Shown: positions 8,106 to 17,738 of the stretch, one piece after another
Position numbering within the stretch: the first letter of the stretch is position 1
Layout of the letters: each line of letters begins with the position of its first letter
Source: Thermotogaceae bacterium
GTDB taxonomy: Bacteria; Thermotogota; Thermotogae; Thermotogales; Thermotogaceae
Direction of reading: 5' to 3'
Length of the DNA: 46,203 nt
Assembly (NCBI GenBank): GCA_026993805.1
Contig: JALWSA010000049.1
Coordinates: forward strand, 1-46,203
The notes under the pieces: generated by a model
What the model saw: the letters and a program-made list of their open reading frames with translations, nothing else
What the model was told of the DNA's origin: nothing
Database searches by the model: none
Program-made: the position numbers and the translations under genes

Positions 8106-8240
8106 GTGAAGAGGACCTACCAGCCTTCCAGAAGAAAACGCAAAAGAACACATGGCTTTTTGGTAAGAAGTAGGACAAAGTCCGGCAGAAAGATCCTCAA
8201 GAGGAGGAGGAGAAAGGGTAGGTGGAGACTCGCGGTTTGA
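8106..8240 (+). CDS. rpmH: Ribosomal protein bL34
   Basis: This 44-residue very basic protein of the large ribosomal subunit starts [18 protein letters not shown] and ends in a run of Arg and Lys, as expected for bL34, whose usual length is 44-46. The start is a GTG preceded by GGGAGG. It is the first gene of the rpmH-rnpA-yidD-yidC-jag cluster, conserved across bacteria. Its last 19 bases overlap the start of rnpA. In many bacteria dnaA lies just upstream, but here the divergent cyclase operon does. Confidence 0.96.
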   Translation: MKRTYQPSRRKRKRTHGFLVRSRTKSGRKILKRRRRKGRWRLAV

Positions 8241-8572
8241 CAAAGAGTGAGCGTCTGAGGCTCAGGAGGGATTTTGACAAGGTTTTCTCTGAAGGCAGGT
8301 CTGTGGCCGACGAGAATTTGAGGATAGTTTATGTTGAAAACGGGCTCGATATAAGAAGAATAGCTGTGGTGGTTAGAAAGAGAATAGGGAAGGCAGTTTT
8401 CAGAAATAGGTTGAGAAGGCTTATAAAGGAAGTTTTCAGGCTTAATAAAGAGTATTTTCCAAACGGGATGGATTATGTTTTTGTGGTAAGAGAAGGCATG
8501 AAAGATAGACGCGATATAGGTTATTGGGAGATGGAGAAGATCATAAAAAGGCTTTTGGAGAAGTTGAGATGA
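8222..8572 (+). CDS. rnpA: Ribonuclease P protein component
   Basis: This 116-residue protein binds RNase P RNA and helps recognise pre-tRNA. It contains the family's opening [13 protein letters not shown] and the conserved basic motif [20 protein letters not shown] (about residues 57-76), which contains the RNR core. The GTG at 8222 is preferred because a strong purine-rich site (GGAGGAGGAG) lies upstream, inside the rpmH coding sequence, and the resulting N-terminus matches Thermotoga RnpA length as I recall it. A TTG at 8237 that overlaps the rpmH stop is an alternative. The RNase P RNA gene is not in the window. Confidence 0.93.
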   Translation: METRGLTKSERLRLRRDFDKVFSEGRSVADENLRIVYVENGLDIRRIAVVVRKRIGKAVFRNRLRRLIKEVFRLNKEYFPNGMDYVFVVREGMKDRRDIGYWEMEKIIKRLLEKLR

Positions 8573-8820
8573 GGAAACTGATAATAGGGGTTATAAGATT
8601 TTATCAAAGGTTTATTTCCCCACTTTTTCCACCCACATGCAGGTATTATCCCACCTGCTCTGAGTATACAGTGCAGGCTGTAGAGCGTTTCGGGGCTATA
8701 AAGGGTCTAATCCTGGGCCTCAGACGTGTTTTAAGGTGTAATCCTCTTCATGAAGGCGGATATGATCCCGTTCCCACAGAATTTCATTTATTTAAGGTTA
8801 GAAGGAGGGAGAGGACTTGA
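8569..8820 (+). CDS. yidD: YidD membrane insertion efficiency factor
   Basis: This 83-residue protein is thought to assist YidC-dependent insertion of inner membrane proteins. The signature is clear: [23 protein letters not shown] near the N-terminus, then [21 protein letters not shown] and GGYDPVP. The ATG overlaps the rnpA stop (ATGA), and its stop overlaps the TTG start of yidC. An upstream in-frame ATG at 8524 is inside rnpA and gives an unrelated N-terminus, so it was not used. Confidence 0.93.
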   Translation: MRKLIIGVIRFYQRFISPLFPPTCRYYPTCSEYTVQAVERFGAIKGLILGLRRVLRCNPLHEGGYDPVPTEFHLFKVRRRERT

Positions 8821-10085
8821 AAAAGTACATCGCTCTGGTTTTGATACTAATTGGTGCTGTGCTTTTTTCACTCGATTACAGAATAACAACCGGAGGGATC
8901 GAAGTAGAGGGTAGGTTCATTAGGTACGAGCTTGGAAAGGACGGGGTCCTAAAAAATGTGTATGTAAAGGACTACAGAAGGGAAAGGCATGTTTATGCGT
9001 ACACAGGTGACGGTTTTGATGTGTTGGACGAATCAACACCGGCTACTTTTTCCGTAACCAAGGAAAAGGAAGACGTTCTAGTCAAGTTCACTTACTCTGA
9101 CGGGCTTGTCAAAACGTTCAGGTTTATTGACGGCCCCTATTATGAGTTTGAAGTCCATTTGAACAAGAAGGCACATATTACACTGCCAAGCGTCTACGAT
9201 GTTGCGTACGATAGACAAGAAGACAACATTTATGCCTCTTACTATGGGAAGAATAAAGTTGTTTCTATATGCATCTCAAATGCCAAGGTGGAAGGAAATG
9301 TTACTTTTGCACAAGGTGTTAAAGTTTATATGGGTCCTCCGAAGAAGACGCTTATAAAAGGGGCTTTTCCCGAATACTACACGAGAATAATGGATATATT
9401 GAAAAAGATGGGGGTTTACGGTTTCTACGACGCCATTTTCTATCCTTTGGTTTGGTTTTTCTACTGGCTTTATTCTCTAACTGGAAATTTCGGATGGGCA
9501 ATAATAATTTTCACATTCATCGTGAGGTTTGTTCTTTATCCCCTCTATCATGCCCAAACCAAGTCTTTGATAAAGATGAGAAAGATACAAAAGGACGTGG
9601 AGCGTATAAGGAAGAAGTACAAAGATCCAAGGAAGCAACAGGAAGAGCTTATGAAGCTTTACAGGGAAAAGGGAGTAAACCCGATGAGTGGATGTTTGAT
9701 GATGCTCATCCAGCTTCCAATATTCTTCATGCTTTGGGGAGTGCTTAGGTTCTTTGAGGAAGAATTCGCATATGGAAAACCGTTCTTGATATGGAAAGAT
9801 CTCTCTGTGGGAGGCTTTGCTAACAACATTTTGCTTGTGCTTATAACTGTGATTGCGAGTTTTTACAACTCTCTCATTACAAGTCAAGACTCGAGAACCG
9901 CGTGGCAGGGAATCATAATGTCAGTTATATTCCCCTTCCTCTTCATCTCGCTTCCGTCTGGTCTGTTCCTTTACTACACCACTAATACACTTATACAGCT
10001 CGTGGTTACCTATTACATATACAAGAGATATCGGATCAAGGGATTAACGGTCAGAGAGCTTCTTGGCCTTCCCAAGAAAGCTTGA
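8817..10085 (+). CDS. yidC: YidC/Oxa1 membrane protein insertase
   Basis: This 422-residue inner membrane insertase has an N-terminal membrane anchor (about residues 3-18) and a periplasmic beta domain (about 20-185) smaller than that of E. coli, which fits the Thermotoga type. The conserved five-helix core runs from about 205 to 410. The core starts with [20 protein letters not shown] and contains a charged cytoplasmic helical hairpin (about 250-290) and INPMSGC-like [10 protein letters not shown]. The start is TTG, overlapping the yidD stop as TTGA, with GGAGGGAGAGG upstream. It works next to YidD in membrane protein biogenesis. Confidence 0.95.
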   Translation: MKKYIALVLILIGAVLFSLDYRITTGGIEVEGRFIRYELGKDGVLKNVYVKDYRRERHVYAYTGDGFDVLDESTPATFSVTKEKEDVLVKFTYSDGLVKTFRFIDGPYYEFEVHLNKKAHITLPSVYDVAYDRQEDNIYASYYGKNKVVSICISNAKVEGNVTFAQGVKVYMGPPKKTLIKGAFPEYYTRIMDILKKMGVYGFYDAIFYPLVWFFYWLYSLTGNFGWAIIIFTFIVRFVLYPLYHAQTKSLIKMRKIQKDVERIRKKYKDPRKQQEELMKLYREKGVNPMSGCLMMLIQLPIFFMLWGVLRFFEEEFAYGKPFLIWKDLSVGGFANNILLVLITVIASFYNSLITSQDSRTAWQGIIMSVIFPFLFISLPSGLFLYYTTNTLIQLVVTYYIYKRYRIKGLTVRELLGLPKKA

Positions 10086-10099
10086 GGGGGGATGAATTG

Positions 10100-10741
10100 A
10101 TGAAGCGAATAAGGATTAAGGCTGAAAGCGTTGAAGACGCTCTGGAGAAGGCAAGGAAGAAATACGATTTGAGGGAAGGAGAATACAAGTACGAAGTTAA
10201 AGACAAAGGTTTTAAAGGATTTCTTGGACTTTTCGCGAAGGAAGCAGAAGTTGAGATAGTTTTGAAGAAGAGATATTACGAGAGAAAAGTCGAGGAGTTC
10301 GTAAGGGGTATATTGAATTTCGCGGGAAATGTCTCGAAGGTCCAGGTCAGAGGGAACGGCAAGACCTATTTCGTTTATATTGACGGCGAAGATGTGGGGA
10401 AGCTCATCGGAAAACACGGTAAGACTTTAGCGGCTCTCCAGCATATCGTAACGATTTATGTGAATAGGCTTAGCGATGTAAAACTAAATGTTGTCATAGA
10501 TGCCGGAGAGTATCGGGAGAGAAGAAAGAGGCAGTTGGAGAATATAGCTAAAGAGGCAATACGGAAGGTGCAGGAATCTAAGGGAAAAGTGGAGCTCGAC
10601 CCTATGTTTCCATTTGAAAGGAGAATAATTCACGAGATCGTCAAAAAGTACAAGGGCGTGACGAGTTATTCGATAGGGGTGGAGCCATACAGAAGGGTGG
10701 TTATAGAATATGTCAGGAGGCAGGTCAATACGAGGAGGTGA
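10100..10741 (+). CDS. jag: Jag/KhpB RNA-binding protein (Jag_N, KH, R3H)
   Basis: This 213-residue RNA-binding protein has three parts. The Jag_N domain (about 1-50) carries the KGFLGLF motif. The KH domain (about 75-140) has GKLIGKHGKTLAALQ, including the GKHG loop. The R3H domain (about 150-210) has RRIIHEIV. The family (also called KhpB or EloR) binds RNA, usually with KhpA, and is linked to cell elongation and division in Gram-positive bacteria. The ATG at 10100 was chosen after the site GAGGGGGGAT; TTG codons upstream at 10082 and 10097 are possible. It sits in the usual place after yidC. Confidence 0.92.
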   Translation: MKRIRIKAESVEDALEKARKKYDLREGEYKYEVKDKGFKGFLGLFAKEAEVEIVLKKRYYERKVEEFVRGILNFAGNVSKVQVRGNGKTYFVYIDGEDVGKLIGKHGKTLAALQHIVTIYVNRLSDVKLNVVIDAGEYRERRKRQLENIAKEAIRKVQESKGKVELDPMFPFERRIIHEIVKKYKGVTSYSIGVEPYRRVVIEYVRRQVNTRR

Positions 10742-10746
10742 AAGGG

Positions 10747-11028
10747 ATGTCCGATAAGGTGACGATAAAGAAGCCGAGTAAAGAAGAACTCGAGAAATTG
10801 AGGGTCTTCAACTGGCCAATCTGGGAGAAGGAAGTCTCAGAGTTTGATTGGTACTACAGCGATGACGAGACGTTCTACGTACTTGAAGGAGAAGTTGAAG
10901 TGAAGTTAGATAATGGAGAAGTTGTCAAATTTGGAGAAGGAGATCTTGTTACGTTTAAGGAAGGAACGAAGTGTACTTGGAAGGTTCTAAAACCGATAAG
11001 AAAGCATTATTACCTTGGGAAATTGTGA
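10747..11028 (+). CDS. Small single-domain cupin (DUF861/EutQ-like)
   Basis: This 93-residue protein is one cupin barrel. It has FNWPIWEKEVSEFDWYY, then ETFYVLEGEVEV, FGEGDLVTF and CTWKVLKPIRKHY. It closely resembles the structurally solved but functionally open T. maritima protein TM1112 as I remember it. The canonical metal histidines of the first cupin motif are absent, so metal binding is uncertain. The ATG at 10747 lies 8 bases after AGGAGGTG, which overlaps the end of jag. It is the last gene before a terminator. Confidence 0.85.
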   Translation: MSDKVTIKKPSKEELEKLRVFNWPIWEKEVSEFDWYYSDDETFYVLEGEVEVKLDNGEVVKFGEGDLVTFKEGTKCTWKVLKPIRKHYYLGKL

Positions 11029-11034
11029 AAAAGA

Positions 11035-11056
11035 AAAGCCCCCATTTGGGGGCTTT
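11035..11056. terminator. Bidirectional intrinsic terminator between cupin and ackA
   Basis: A 9-bp stem (AAAGCCCCC with GGGGGCTTT) encloses the loop ATTT. T-rich sequence follows on the + side and A-rich sequence on the other side, so it serves both converging genes. Confidence 0.85.
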
Positions 11057-11061
11057 ATTCT

Positions 11062-12282
11062 TTAGAAGAGCTTGAGCTCCTTTATTCCCTTTTCGACGAT
11101 TTCTTTTGTATCCCTTGCTATAACAAGCTCTTCATTTGTTGGGATCACCATAACGGTAACTTTTGAGTCTTCGGTTGAGATGATTTTCTCCTGTCCTTTG
11201 GCGTCGTTAGCCTTATCATCTATCTTTATTCCCAAGAATGATAGGTAGTTTTCACATACTTCTTTCCTAATTATAGGAGAGTTTTCACCAACGCCTGCAG
11301 TGAAGACTATTACGTCTACACCGTTCATGGCAGCTGCATAGGCTCCTATGTATTTCGCGATGCGATATTCGTAGATATCAAGTACGAGCCTTGCGAATTC
11401 ATCACCTTCGAATACGGCGTCCTCAAGATCTCTCATGTCTGAGCTCTTCTTGAAGAGCCCCAAAACGCCACTCTTTTTATTGAGCGTGGTGTAAACTTCA
11501 TCGACGTTCATACCGAGCTTTTGCTGTAGGTATATCACTATTGCAGGATCGATATCACCGCTTCTCGTACCCATAACCAAGCCTTCAAGTGGGGTGAATC
11601 CCATCGATGTGTCCACCGATTTTCCATTCTTGACAGCAGCTATGGATGCCCCATTACCGAGATGTGCAGTTATTATCTTAAGAGATTCGTAAGGTTTTCC
11701 AAGTATCTCTGCGGCTCTTCTGGAAACGTACCTGTGTGATGTGCCGTGAAATCCGTATCTTCTTATCCTGTATTTCTCATACAGCTCTATTGGGATGGCG
11801 TAAAGATAGGCTTTTTTTGGCATGGACTGATGGAATGCGGTGTCAAATACGGCAACGTTCGGAACGTCAGGAAGAAGCTTTTTAATGGCTTTTATTCCCA
11901 TTATGTTGGGTGGGTTGTGAAGGGGGGCAAGGTCCACGTTTTCTTCAAGGACGTTTATTACCTCATCATCGATCAGCACAGAGCTCGCAAACTTCTCTCC
12001 TCCGTGAACAACCCTATGACCGACAGCTCCAATCTCTTTCAGATCTTTTATGACTCCAATCTTTTCATCGGTTAGGACTTTCAGGACTTCTCTTATAGCC
12101 GTGTCGTGATCGGGAAGCTCCTTTTCTATGATGTGCTTTTCGCTCCCAACTCTGTGTACTATTCTGCTACCCTCAAGCCCGATTCGCTCTGCCAAGCCTT
12201 TACAAAGTACGGTCTCGTTTTCCATGTCTATGAACTGGTACTTTACAGAGGAGCTTCCAGAGTTTATTACGAGAACCTTCAC
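11062..12282 (-). CDS. ackA: Acetate kinase
   Basis: This 406-residue enzyme makes ATP from acetyl phosphate and ADP, releasing acetate, the main energy-yielding end step of sugar fermentation in these bacteria. It contains NSGSSSVKY at the N-terminus, the HRVVHGG segment, the phosphate-binding HLGNGAS and a late FTAGVGENS. Length matches the family (about 400). The start is GTG with GGAGGTGA upstream. A terminator separates it from fba, so it is probably transcribed alone from a promoter in the 114-base gap. Confidence 0.96.
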   Translation of the reverse strand: MKVLVINSGSSSVKYQFIDMENETVLCKGLAERIGLEGSRIVHRVGSEKHIIEKELPDHDTAIREVLKVLTDEKIGVIKDLKEIGAVGHRVVHGGEKFASSVLIDDEVINVLEENVDLAPLHNPPNIMGIKAIKKLLPDVPNVAVFDTAFHQSMPKKAYLYAIPIELYEKYRIRRYGFHGTSHRYVSRRAAEILGKPYESLKIITAHLGNGASIAAVKNGKSVDTSMGFTPLEGLVMGTRSGDIDPAIVIYLQQKLGMNVDEVYTTLNKKSGVLGLFKKSSDMRDLEDAVFEGDEFARLVLDIYEYRIAKYIGAYAAAMNGVDVIVFTAGVGENSPIIRKEVCENYLSFLGIKIDDKANDAKGQEKIISTEDSKVTVMVIPTNEELVIARDTKEIVEKGIKELKLF

Positions 12283-12319
12283 AGAAAATCACCTCCAGGT
12301 GGGATCCTTCGTGTAGTAG

Positions 12320-12348
12320 AGTATATACCAAATCCTATGTGAAATGAA
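12320..12348 (-). promoter_or_regulatory. Possible ackA promoter
   Basis: On the minus strand TTCATT (12348-12343) and TATACT (12325-12320) are 17 bases apart and lie in the gap between the fba terminator and ackA. The -35 is a poor match, so this rests mainly on the -10 and on the terminator upstream. Confidence 0.4.
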
Positions 12349-12370
12349 TAACACTTGGGAATTTAAAGGA

Positions 12371-12398
12371 AAAAAGAACCCGGGAAGGCCCCGGGTTC
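12371..12398 (-). terminator. Intrinsic terminator after fba
   Basis: Read on the minus strand, GAACCCGGG pairs with CCCGGGTTC around a 5-base loop and is followed by a run of five or more T. The outer end of the stem overlaps the fba stop codon. Confidence 0.85.
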
Positions 12399-13332
12399 AT
12401 GCTTTTCCGCTGGATCCGAGGAACCTTATTCTATCACGGACAATCTCTACGAGTGCTTCCCTTCCGGGACCAAGGAGTTTCCTTGGGTCTATTTCACTTC
12501 TCTTTTCGTCCAATACCTTTCTTAGGGCGGCCATAAACGTTATTCTTAGATCCGTATCTACGTTGACCTTGTTTATTCCAAATTCGATGGCTTTTTTCAA
12601 TGCGTCTCCTGGAACGCCCTTAGCGCCTTTTATCTCTGCACCGTATTTGTTCGCAAGCTCAACCTTATCCTCGGGAACCATCGACGCCCCATGGAGCACA
12701 AGTGGAAGCTTGGTGGACTCCTTTACTTTTTTGAGTCTGTCGAAATCGAGCTTTGCCTCGCCTTTGAATTTGAACGCGCCATGGCTTGTTCCTATTGCAG
12801 GGGCCAAGAAGTCGACTCCTGTCTTTTCTACAAATTCCTTGGCTTCTTCAGGATCTACCAGGACAGATTCTCTGGAAGCAACGTTATCCTCTACCCCTGC
12901 GAGTTTTCCGAGCTCTGCTTCCACAGAAATTCCAAGAGGATGTGCAAGCTCAACGACTTTTTTTGTTCCTTCCAGGTTCTCCTCGAAGGGTTTATCGGAA
13001 AGGTCGATCATAACAGAAGAATACCCGGCCTGAAGAGCGTAGAGTATGAATTCCATGTGCTTTCCGTGGTCAAGGTGAAGGGCCACTGGAACGCTGACTG
13101 AGTCTGCCAAGGTCTTCACCATGACGTATGCAAGTTTGGCTCCCCTGTACGGATCGCCGTTTCCAAGGTATTTCAAGGCACCTTCAGAGGTCGCCACGAT
13201 AATGGGAGCCTTTTCTGCCTCTGCCGCTTCTATTATTGCCTCCAAAAACTCCATGTTGTTGAAATTGAAAGCTCCCACAGCGTAACCTTCTCGATTCGCC
13301 TTTTCAAGAATCTCCTTTGTTGACGCGTACAT
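12397..13332 (-). CDS. fba: Class II fructose-1,6-bisphosphate aldolase
   Basis: This 311-residue zinc enzyme cleaves fructose 1,6-bisphosphate into glyceraldehyde 3-phosphate and dihydroxyacetone phosphate. The family motifs are visible: YAVGAFNFNN near the N-terminus, VALHLDHGKHME (about residues 81-92, with a zinc-binding His), EAELGKLAGVED, AIGTSHGAFK, LVLHGAS and NKVNVDTDLR. The ATG lies 4 bases after the coaD stop, with AGGAGGTGA upstream, so it is co-translated with coaD. Confidence 0.95.
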   Translation of the reverse strand: MYASTKEILEKANREGYAVGAFNFNNMEFLEAIIEAAEAEKAPIIVATSEGALKYLGNGDPYRGAKLAYVMVKTLADSVSVPVALHLDHGKHMEFILYALQAGYSSVMIDLSDKPFEENLEGTKKVVELAHPLGISVEAELGKLAGVEDNVASRESVLVDPEEAKEFVEKTGVDFLAPAIGTSHGAFKFKGEAKLDFDRLKKVKESTKLPLVLHGASMVPEDKVELANKYGAEIKGAKGVPGDALKKAIEFGINKVNVDTDLRITFMAALRKVLDEKRSEIDPRKLLGPGREALVEIVRDRIRFLGSSGKA

Positions 13333-13336
13333 CAGA

Positions 13337-14835
<1,499 letters not shown>

Positions 14836-14851
14836 CAACTCACCCCCAGCC

Positions 14852-15736
14852 TCATTTGACTTTCTCTTTTATCTTCTCAAATATCTGAATAATTGCTTTG
14901 GCGGCATCTCCTTGCGAATATTCTACAACAGCTTTTCCATAAACGTTCGCCTTTACCACATCTGGATCAAAAGGAATCTTTCCAATTATTTCGATCCCTT
15001 CTTCCTCACACCATTTTTCTATTTCTTTTGTCTTATCCTCGTTGATGTCGTATTTGTTAATGACAACGCCGAATTTTCGTCTGAACTGTCTTGTGAGGTC
15101 CACGATCCTTTTCAGGTCGTGAAGACCGGAGGATGTTGGCTCGGTGACTATCACTACGTATGTAACTCCTGTTATCGAAGACGAAGCAGGGCATCCTATT
15201 CCGGGTGCTCCATCTATGACCAGAACTTCCTTATTTTCTTCTTTTGCTTTGTTTATTGCCAATTTCCTCACTTCTGCTATCAACCCCCCAGATGTTTCCT
15301 CGCCCGGATCCAGTAAAGCGTGCACGACATAAGATCCTGTTTTTTCCGAGATAGAGAGGAAATAGTCTCCACTTCTTTCGTCTTTCAGTTCTATGGCATC
15401 GACCGGGCAAGCCAAAACACATGCCCCGCATCCTTCGCACGCATATTTATCCACATAATACATCCCTTCTTCATCTGTATAGATCGCATCAAAACGGCAT
15501 ACTTGCTCACATACGCCGCATTTTATACAAAGCTCATCGCTTATTGTGGCCTTTTTTCCACCGACGTATTCCGTTGTCTCTAACACTTTGGGGGAAAGCA
15601 CAAGATGAAGGTTAGGAGCATCGACATCGCAGTCGACCATTATGAGTTTCTCTTTGTCAAATAGAAAAGCAAGCGACGCTGATAACGTGGTCTTTCCGGT
15701 TCCGCCCTTTCCGCTCACAACCGCGACCTGGATCAT
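14852..15736 (-). CDS. MinD/Mrp-type ATPase with ferredoxin insert
   Basis: This 294-residue P-loop ATPase carries the deviant Walker A motif SGKGGTGKTT at 8-17. A two-cluster 4Fe-4S domain is inserted at about residues 66-120, with two CxxCxxCxxxC runs (CIKCGVCEQVC and CEGCGACVLAC). A second Walker region (VLVIDGAPGIGCPASSS) and VVINKYDIN follow. Relatives form the MinD superfamily group containing an inserted ferredoxin domain, often near nitrogenase-cofactor-like proteins, with unsettled function in Fe-S handling. Its ATG overlaps the stop of the upstream paralog (ATGA). The pair probably acts together, perhaps as a heterodimer; this is inferred. Confidence 0.85.
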   Translation of the reverse strand: MIQVAVVSGKGGTGKTTLSASLAFLFDKEKLIMVDCDVDAPNLHLVLSPKVLETTEYVGGKKATISDELCIKCGVCEQVCRFDAIYTDEEGMYYVDKYACEGCGACVLACPVDAIELKDERSGDYFLSISEKTGSYVVHALLDPGEETSGGLIAEVRKLAINKAKEENKEVLVIDGAPGIGCPASSSITGVTYVVIVTEPTSSGLHDLKRIVDLTRQFRRKFGVVINKYDINEDKTKEIEKWCEEEGIEIIGKIPFDPDVVKANVYGKAVVEYSQGDAAKAIIQIFEKIKEKVK

Positions 15737-16584
15737 GCTACCATCCCCTTTATCTTTTCATAGAGCTCTATGAAGGCTTTTTTCCAATCATCCAGGTGCT
15801 TAACGAAGAGTTCGCCACGAGAGTAGTGATGGGCAATTCGCCTGTCAAAGGGTATTCTCATTAAAACTGGTATTTCTTCTTTTTCGAGAAATTCGTCTAA
15901 ATCCTTGAAATTCGGATCGTAGCGGTTGATCACAACGCCTCGTTTAATCCCCATTTCGTCTACCACTCTGAGTGCCATTCTCAGATCATGGAGTCCAAAT
16001 GGTGTGGATTCCGTTACCAGAACGGCGAAATCGCTCTTTCTTAGACTTTCGACAACAGGACAGGATGTTCCAGGTGGGGAGTCTATGATCGTTACATCGA
16101 AATCTTTTTCCATTTCCTTTTTCAGCTCTCTGATAATCTTGACTCCAGAAGGTTCGCCTATGTTGAGCAATCCCATGCCAAACAAAATTCCTTCTTTGGT
16201 CACACCGTATGAGATTTTCCCGATTGATTTGGGTTTTTCCGATATTGCCTTTTCAGGGCAGACCATTGTACAGGCGCCGCATCCATGGCACAGGTAGTCG
16301 AAGACCATCACAGTAGTTGGAAAGACGACGATTGCCCCAAATTGGCATACTTTTCCGCATTCACCGCAGAGGGTGCACTTCTCTTTGTCAACAACTGGTA
16401 GAAGAATGTCAACGGACCTTTCTCTGTGAAATTCGATATCGAAGAATATGTGATCGTTTGGTTCTTCAACATCTGCGTCAAGGAGTTGTACTTTAAGACC
16501 CTTTTCTCTCAAAACATAAGCGAGCGATGTCGAAACGGTGGTTTTTCCCGTGCCTCCTTTTCCGCTCAGAACGTTTATTATCAC
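15733..16584 (-). CDS. MinD/Mrp-type ATPase with ferredoxin insert (paralog)
   Basis: This 283-residue paralog of the next gene has Walker A LSGKGGTGKTT, an inserted pair of 4Fe-4S motifs (CTLCGECGKVC, then CHGCGACTMVC), the segment VTIIDSPPGTSCPV and VVINRYDPN. Two starts are close: ATG at 16590 and GTG at 16584. The GTG is preferred because it is 7 bases after GGGAGGG and gives an N-terminus of the same length as the paralog. It is the first gene of the unit that continues with the second ATPase, a FecR protein, coaD and fba. TATATT in the A/T-rich leader near 16610 might be a -10, without a convincing -35. Confidence 0.85.
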   Translation of the reverse strand: MIINVLSGKGGTGKTTVSTSLAYVLREKGLKVQLLDADVEEPNDHIFFDIEFHRERSVDILLPVVDKEKCTLCGECGKVCQFGAIVVFPTTVMVFDYLCHGCGACTMVCPEKAISEKPKSIGKISYGVTKEGILFGMGLLNIGEPSGVKIIRELKKEMEKDFDVTIIDSPPGTSCPVVESLRKSDFAVLVTESTPFGLHDLRMALRVVDEMGIKRGVVINRYDPNFKDLDEFLEKEEIPVLMRIPFDRRIAHHYSRGELFVKHLDDWKKAFIELYEKIKGMVA

Positions 16585-16679
16585 TCTCATCCCTCCCGTG
16601 GTGAATATATATGCTTCAAGGATATATAGTTTACATCTATCTGGCTGGAATTTGAAGCTCGAAATTTGGAAGACCTATT

Positions 16680-16711
16680 TTGAACAAATTTCAGAAAATA
16701 TGGTCTATAAT
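16680..16711 (+). promoter_or_regulatory. Promoter of the tmRNA gene
   Basis: TATAAT at 16706-16711 lies 10 bases before the mature 5' end. The best -35 is TTGAAC at 16680-16685, which gives a long 20-base spacer. The -10 is convincing, the -35 less so. Confidence 0.6.
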
Positions 16712-16721
16712 AATGCCGTGA

Positions 16722-17084
16722 GGGGGCGAATGGTCTCGACGGGGATGGTGATCCCCGGGAAGCGGGCCGAGGTTGCCCGCCTCCTCGTAAAAAAGGGCGG
16801 GGAAAAGAAGAAGTGCCAACGAAGCGATGCCTGTTGCCGCCTGACGGAGAATAGGCGGCCGTCCCCTCCAAAGCGTGGGACCGGGCTTTGGATGTGGGGC
16901 GTGACCGATCCGGTCCCAACCCGTCAGTAGCGCCTCCCGACTGACGGGAAATTAAAGGGAGGCTCTGCCATGCCCGAGCCTGCCCGTGGGCGCGGGGTGG
17001 CGAGATCTAAAACACGGGCTGCGCCCGGAGATGCCCGGGGTGATCCATCCTCGGACGGGGGTTCGAATCCCCCCGCCTCCACCA
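16722..17084 (+). ncRNA. ssrA: Transfer-messenger RNA (tmRNA)
   Basis: This 363-base RNA rescues stalled ribosomes and tags their products for degradation. The 5' end GGGGGCGAATGGTCTCGACGG and the 3' end with TTCGAATC and CCGCCTCCACCA form the tRNA-like part: GGGGGCG pairs with CGCCTCC, and CCA is encoded. The tag frame runs from the resume codon GCC at 16815 to TGA at 16842-16844 and encodes ANEAMPVAA, so with the alanine brought by tmRNA the tag is AANEAMPVAA. GC-rich pseudoknot segments follow. The molecule is one-piece, not permuted. Confidence 0.97.
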
Positions 17085-17102
17085 TCAAAACTTCAAAACT
17101 TA

Positions 17103-17127
17103 CCCGCAAATTGCGGGCCATTTTTTT
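17103..17127 (+). terminator. Intrinsic terminator after tmRNA
   Basis: CCCGC and GCGGG pair around AAATT, with a T7 run at 17121-17127. It ends 18 bases before the next gene, so some read-through could still feed the downstream operon. Confidence 0.75.
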
Positions 17128-17144
17128 GTCATGGGGGGATCGCT

Positions 17145-17738
17145 ATGAATGAGAGATTTTGGCAAAGCCTTAAGGACATCGTGGAAGCAAGGCTCAAAGT
17201 TGGTTCGACTCATTCTTTCGATCATGTAGAGCGGGTGACGCGCTTTGCCATTTATATAGGAGAAAAAGTCGGAGCAGATATGGATGTTTTAAAGGCAAGC
17301 GCACTTCTTCACGACATAGCAAGAGACTTGGAGGATGAGAACCCCGCGATAGATCACGCTGAAGAAGGAGCAAAGATGGCAGAGAAGATTTTAGCGGAGC
17401 TTGGTTTTCCAAGAAGTAAGATCGAAAGCGTTGTTTATGCTATAAGGGTGCATAGGTTCAGAAAAGGGGAAAAACCAAAGACAATAGAAGCACAGATTCT
17501 CCAGGATGCTGACAGACTCGATGCCCTTGGTGCGATGGGGATATACAGGACCATATATCATTCTGGAAGACTGGGAAGGAGCGTTGAAGAGACCGTTAAA
17601 CATTTCAAAGAGAAGATTTTAAGGCTCCCTGATTTTATGAACACACTTGTGGCTAAAGAACTCGCCAGGAAAAAGGTTAAAATAGTGAAGGAGTTCGTTG
17701 AGGCCTTGGAAGCAGATATGCGGGGTGATATTCTCTGA
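17145..17738 (+). CDS. HD-domain phosphohydrolase
   Basis: This 197-residue soluble protein is one HD domain of the small bacterial type. Putative metal ligands are visible in order: His in HSFDHVERV near residue 25, LLHDIARD near 54, VHRFRKGEKPKT near 100 and QDADRLDALGAMG near 120. Such proteins are metal-dependent phosphohydrolases; some relatives act on nucleotides, but the substrate here is unknown. The ATG at 17145 follows GGGGGGAT. The frame stays open upstream into the tmRNA gene, which is not coding. It is the first gene of a ten-gene unit that continues to serA. Confidence 0.85.
   Translation: MNERFWQSLKDIVEARLKVGSTHSFDHVERVTRFAIYIGEKVGADMDVLKASALLHDIARDLEDENPAIDHAEEGAKMAEKILAELGFPRSKIESVVYAIRVHRFRKGEKPKTIEAQILQDADRLDALGAMGIYRTIYHSGRLGRSVEETVKHFKEKILRLPDFMNTLVAKELARKKVKIVKEFVEALEADMRGDIL

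Noticed and set aside
8112-8125. Sequence resembling a Thermotoga DnaA box (ACCTACCAGCC)
   Set aside because: Single copy inside rpmH codons; no cluster of boxes or A/T-rich unwinding region seen.
12344-13033. 229-codon open frame on the + strand
   Set aside because: Antisense to fba, with Ser/Leu/Pro-rich composition typical of an antisense frame.
16986-17144. Upstream extension of the HD-domain gene
   Set aside because: The frame is open but lies within the tmRNA and its terminator; the ATG at 17145 has its own ribosome site.
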